Shown: positions 63,093-64,000 of the stretch, in pieces
How the letters are laid out: every line of letters begins with the position of its first letter
Numbering within the stretch: position 1 is the stretch's first letter
Source: [Flavobacterium] thermophilum
GTDB lineage: Bacteria; Bacillota; Bacilli; Bacillales; Anoxybacillaceae
Assembly: GCA_900450595.1 (NCBI GenBank)
Contig: UGGS01000001.1
Span: 1,302,001-1,366,000 of the forward strand
Direction: 5' to 3'
Length of the DNA stretch: 64,000 bases
Made by a program: the position numbers and the translations under genes
The notes under the pieces: generated by a model
Told to the model about the DNA's origin: nothing
Databases searched by the model: none
What the model saw: the letters and a program-made list of their open reading frames with translations, nothing else

Positions 63093-64000
63093 TTACAACT
63101 CATCAAAACCATTATCATCTGTTGTTTTTGCATATGATCTAGGTCTGTTTTCAAAAAAGTCAGTTTTACTCAAATTAATATTTTCATCGCTAAATACACG
63201 AATCCACGGCATCGAGTTTTCAGTTGCATCATATAAATCTTCAAGCCCCAACATTCGCAAGCGTTTATTGCCGAGATATTTAATGTATTCAGTCATTTCA
63301 TCCACATCAATACCATCAATATCTCTCAATACGTATCGTGACCATTCAATTTCATATTGAACCGCCTGATCGATATACTCATAAATCCATTTAGAAAATT
63401 CCCCATCTTCATCTACCTCTGGATTCTCCCCTAACACAGCTCGCAACAATTGTGAAATAAAATAGCTGTGACACAATTCATCTTTATTGATATAACTAAT
63501 CATTGTCGAAGTTTTTAACATTTTTTGATTCCGCGCTAAGTTGTAGAAAAATGCAAATCCCGAATAAAAGTTAATTCCTTCTAGCACAATTGAAGCTACT
63601 AGTGCTTTACAGAATGTATAAACATTAGGATTACTTCTAAATTCTTCATATACCTCAATTACATGCTTATTGCGTTCGTAAATTTGAGGTGTTGTACGAG
63701 CCATTTCAAATGCTCTGTTTTGTTCCGATAACTTTTCAATAGAAGCTAAAACATATGAATAAGATTGGTTATGAACTACTTCTTGTTGCTCAATAATGGA
63801 GAAATTAGCTTTTACACTTGGATCAGTAATATATTCTTTGATCACTCCAATGAAATTTGGTTGAACAGAATCCAAAATTGATAGCAATCCAATAATATGT
63901 AAAAATGCATCTCTCTCACGTTCAGATAATTTTTTCCATTGTTTAATATCATCAGACATATTAATTTCAAACGGTGTCCAGAAGTTCCCTAGCAACATTT
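63093..64000 (-). CDS. nrdF: Ribonucleotide reductase small subunit, partial
   Basis: About 302 residues are visible and the 5' end lies beyond base 64000; the ATG at 63998 is probably internal. Dimetal-site motifs: SIIEQQEVVHNQSYSYV, VLEGINFYSGFAFFYN and INKDELCHSYFISQLL. It carries the radical that lets the large subunit reduce NDPs to dNDPs. Class Ib (NrdF) is the best guess from the motif spacing; nrdE would be expected further right. Confidence 0.88.
   Translation of the reverse strand, partial: MLLGNFWTPFEINMSDDIKQWKKLSERERDAFLHIIGLLSILDSVQPNFIGVIKEYITDPSVKANFSIIEQQEVVHNQSYSYVLASIEKLSEQNRAFEMARTTPQIYERNKHVIEVYEEFRSNPNVYTFCKALVASIVLEGINFYSGFAFFYNLARNQKMLKTSTMISYINKDELCHSYFISQLLRAVLGENPEVDEDGEFSKWIYEYIDQAVQYEIEWSRYVLRDIDGIDVDEMTEYIKYLGNKRLRMLGLEDLYDATENSMPWIRVFSDENINLSKTDFFENRPRSYAKTTDDNGFDEL

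Larger units (their letters stand above)
46922..64000 (-). mobile_element. Prophage or integrative element, left part
   Basis: About 17 kb visible, strongly AT-rich against the GC-rich host, all genes on the minus strand, headed by a serine integrase at the att junction. Contents: recombination, methylation, nucleotide metabolism and topoisomerase genes typical of large SPbeta-like siphophages. No capsid, tail or lysis gene is seen in this part, and the right end is outside the window. Confidence 0.85.

Overview
The window is chromosomal DNA of a thermophilic, spore-forming Bacillaceae, almost certainly Geobacillus or a close relative. The evidence is GC-rich core genes in Bacillus subtilis-like order (res, spmAB-dacB, scpAB, rib, lysA, spoVA, spoIIA, pdp), strong Shine-Dalgarno sites and several Geobacillus-type insertion sequences. 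Nearly all host genes lie on the minus strand.

Layout. 1-3350: an IS-rich flank with the tail of an IS1634-type transposase (cut by the window edge), decayed fragments, a low-GC GNAT acetyltransferase and a truncated IS982 element. 3405-9323: a YvbH-like protein, an amino-acid permease with an acetamidase/formamidase-family enzyme, and a cassette of sensor kinase, AraC-type response regulator and large membrane protein. 9500-15378: the N-acetylglucosamine locus nagA-nagB-nagR, with a NagR-type operator on a good sigma-A promoter. The transporter gene nagE that follows has been broken by an internally deleted IS1341-type element, itself interrupted by an IS630 element, by a frameshift, and by a deletion that joins nagE to a downstream TIM-barrel gene. 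15455-24725: resE-resD, resC-resB-resA, rluB, spmB-spmA, dacB. 24978-29535: an unusual superoxide dismutase with a duplicated N-terminal module, scpB, scpA and a DUF309 protein. 29587-34434: ribT-ribH-ribBA-ribE-ribD behind an FMN riboswitch with terminator, then ppiB. 34589-34833: a 245-bp nested inverted-repeat element with a cloverleaf-like fold. 35028-45730: ypuA, lysA, the seven-gene spoVA operon, sigF-spoIIAB-spoIIAA with a sigma-H-like promoter, and dacF.

45872-64000: the composition drops abruptly to AT-rich. A prophage or related element is integrated inside pdp (pyrimidine-nucleoside phosphorylase). Its large serine recombinase reads in frame through the attachment site into the last 349 codons of pdp, giving an 897-residue fusion; the first ~84 codons of pdp must lie at the other, unseen end. 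The element encodes a RusA resolvase, a homing-endonuclease-like protein, a Dam-type methylase, a proteasome-like Ntn hydrolase, dihydrofolate reductase, thymidylate synthase, both subunits of a type II topoisomerase, a lipoprotein, a MazG-like pyrophosphohydrolase, a thioredoxin-like protein and a ribonucleotide reductase small subunit running off the right edge, plus many small unknown proteins.

How it fits together: the host part combines cell-wall amino-sugar use, cytochrome biogenesis with its ResDE regulation, chromosome segregation, riboflavin synthesis and the forespore programme (SpoIIAA/AB/SigF, then SpoVA for dipicolinate uptake, with DacB/DacF and SpmAB for cortex and core). The prophage supplies its own dNTP and dTMP synthesis while its integration removes the host enzyme that degrades pyrimidine nucleosides.
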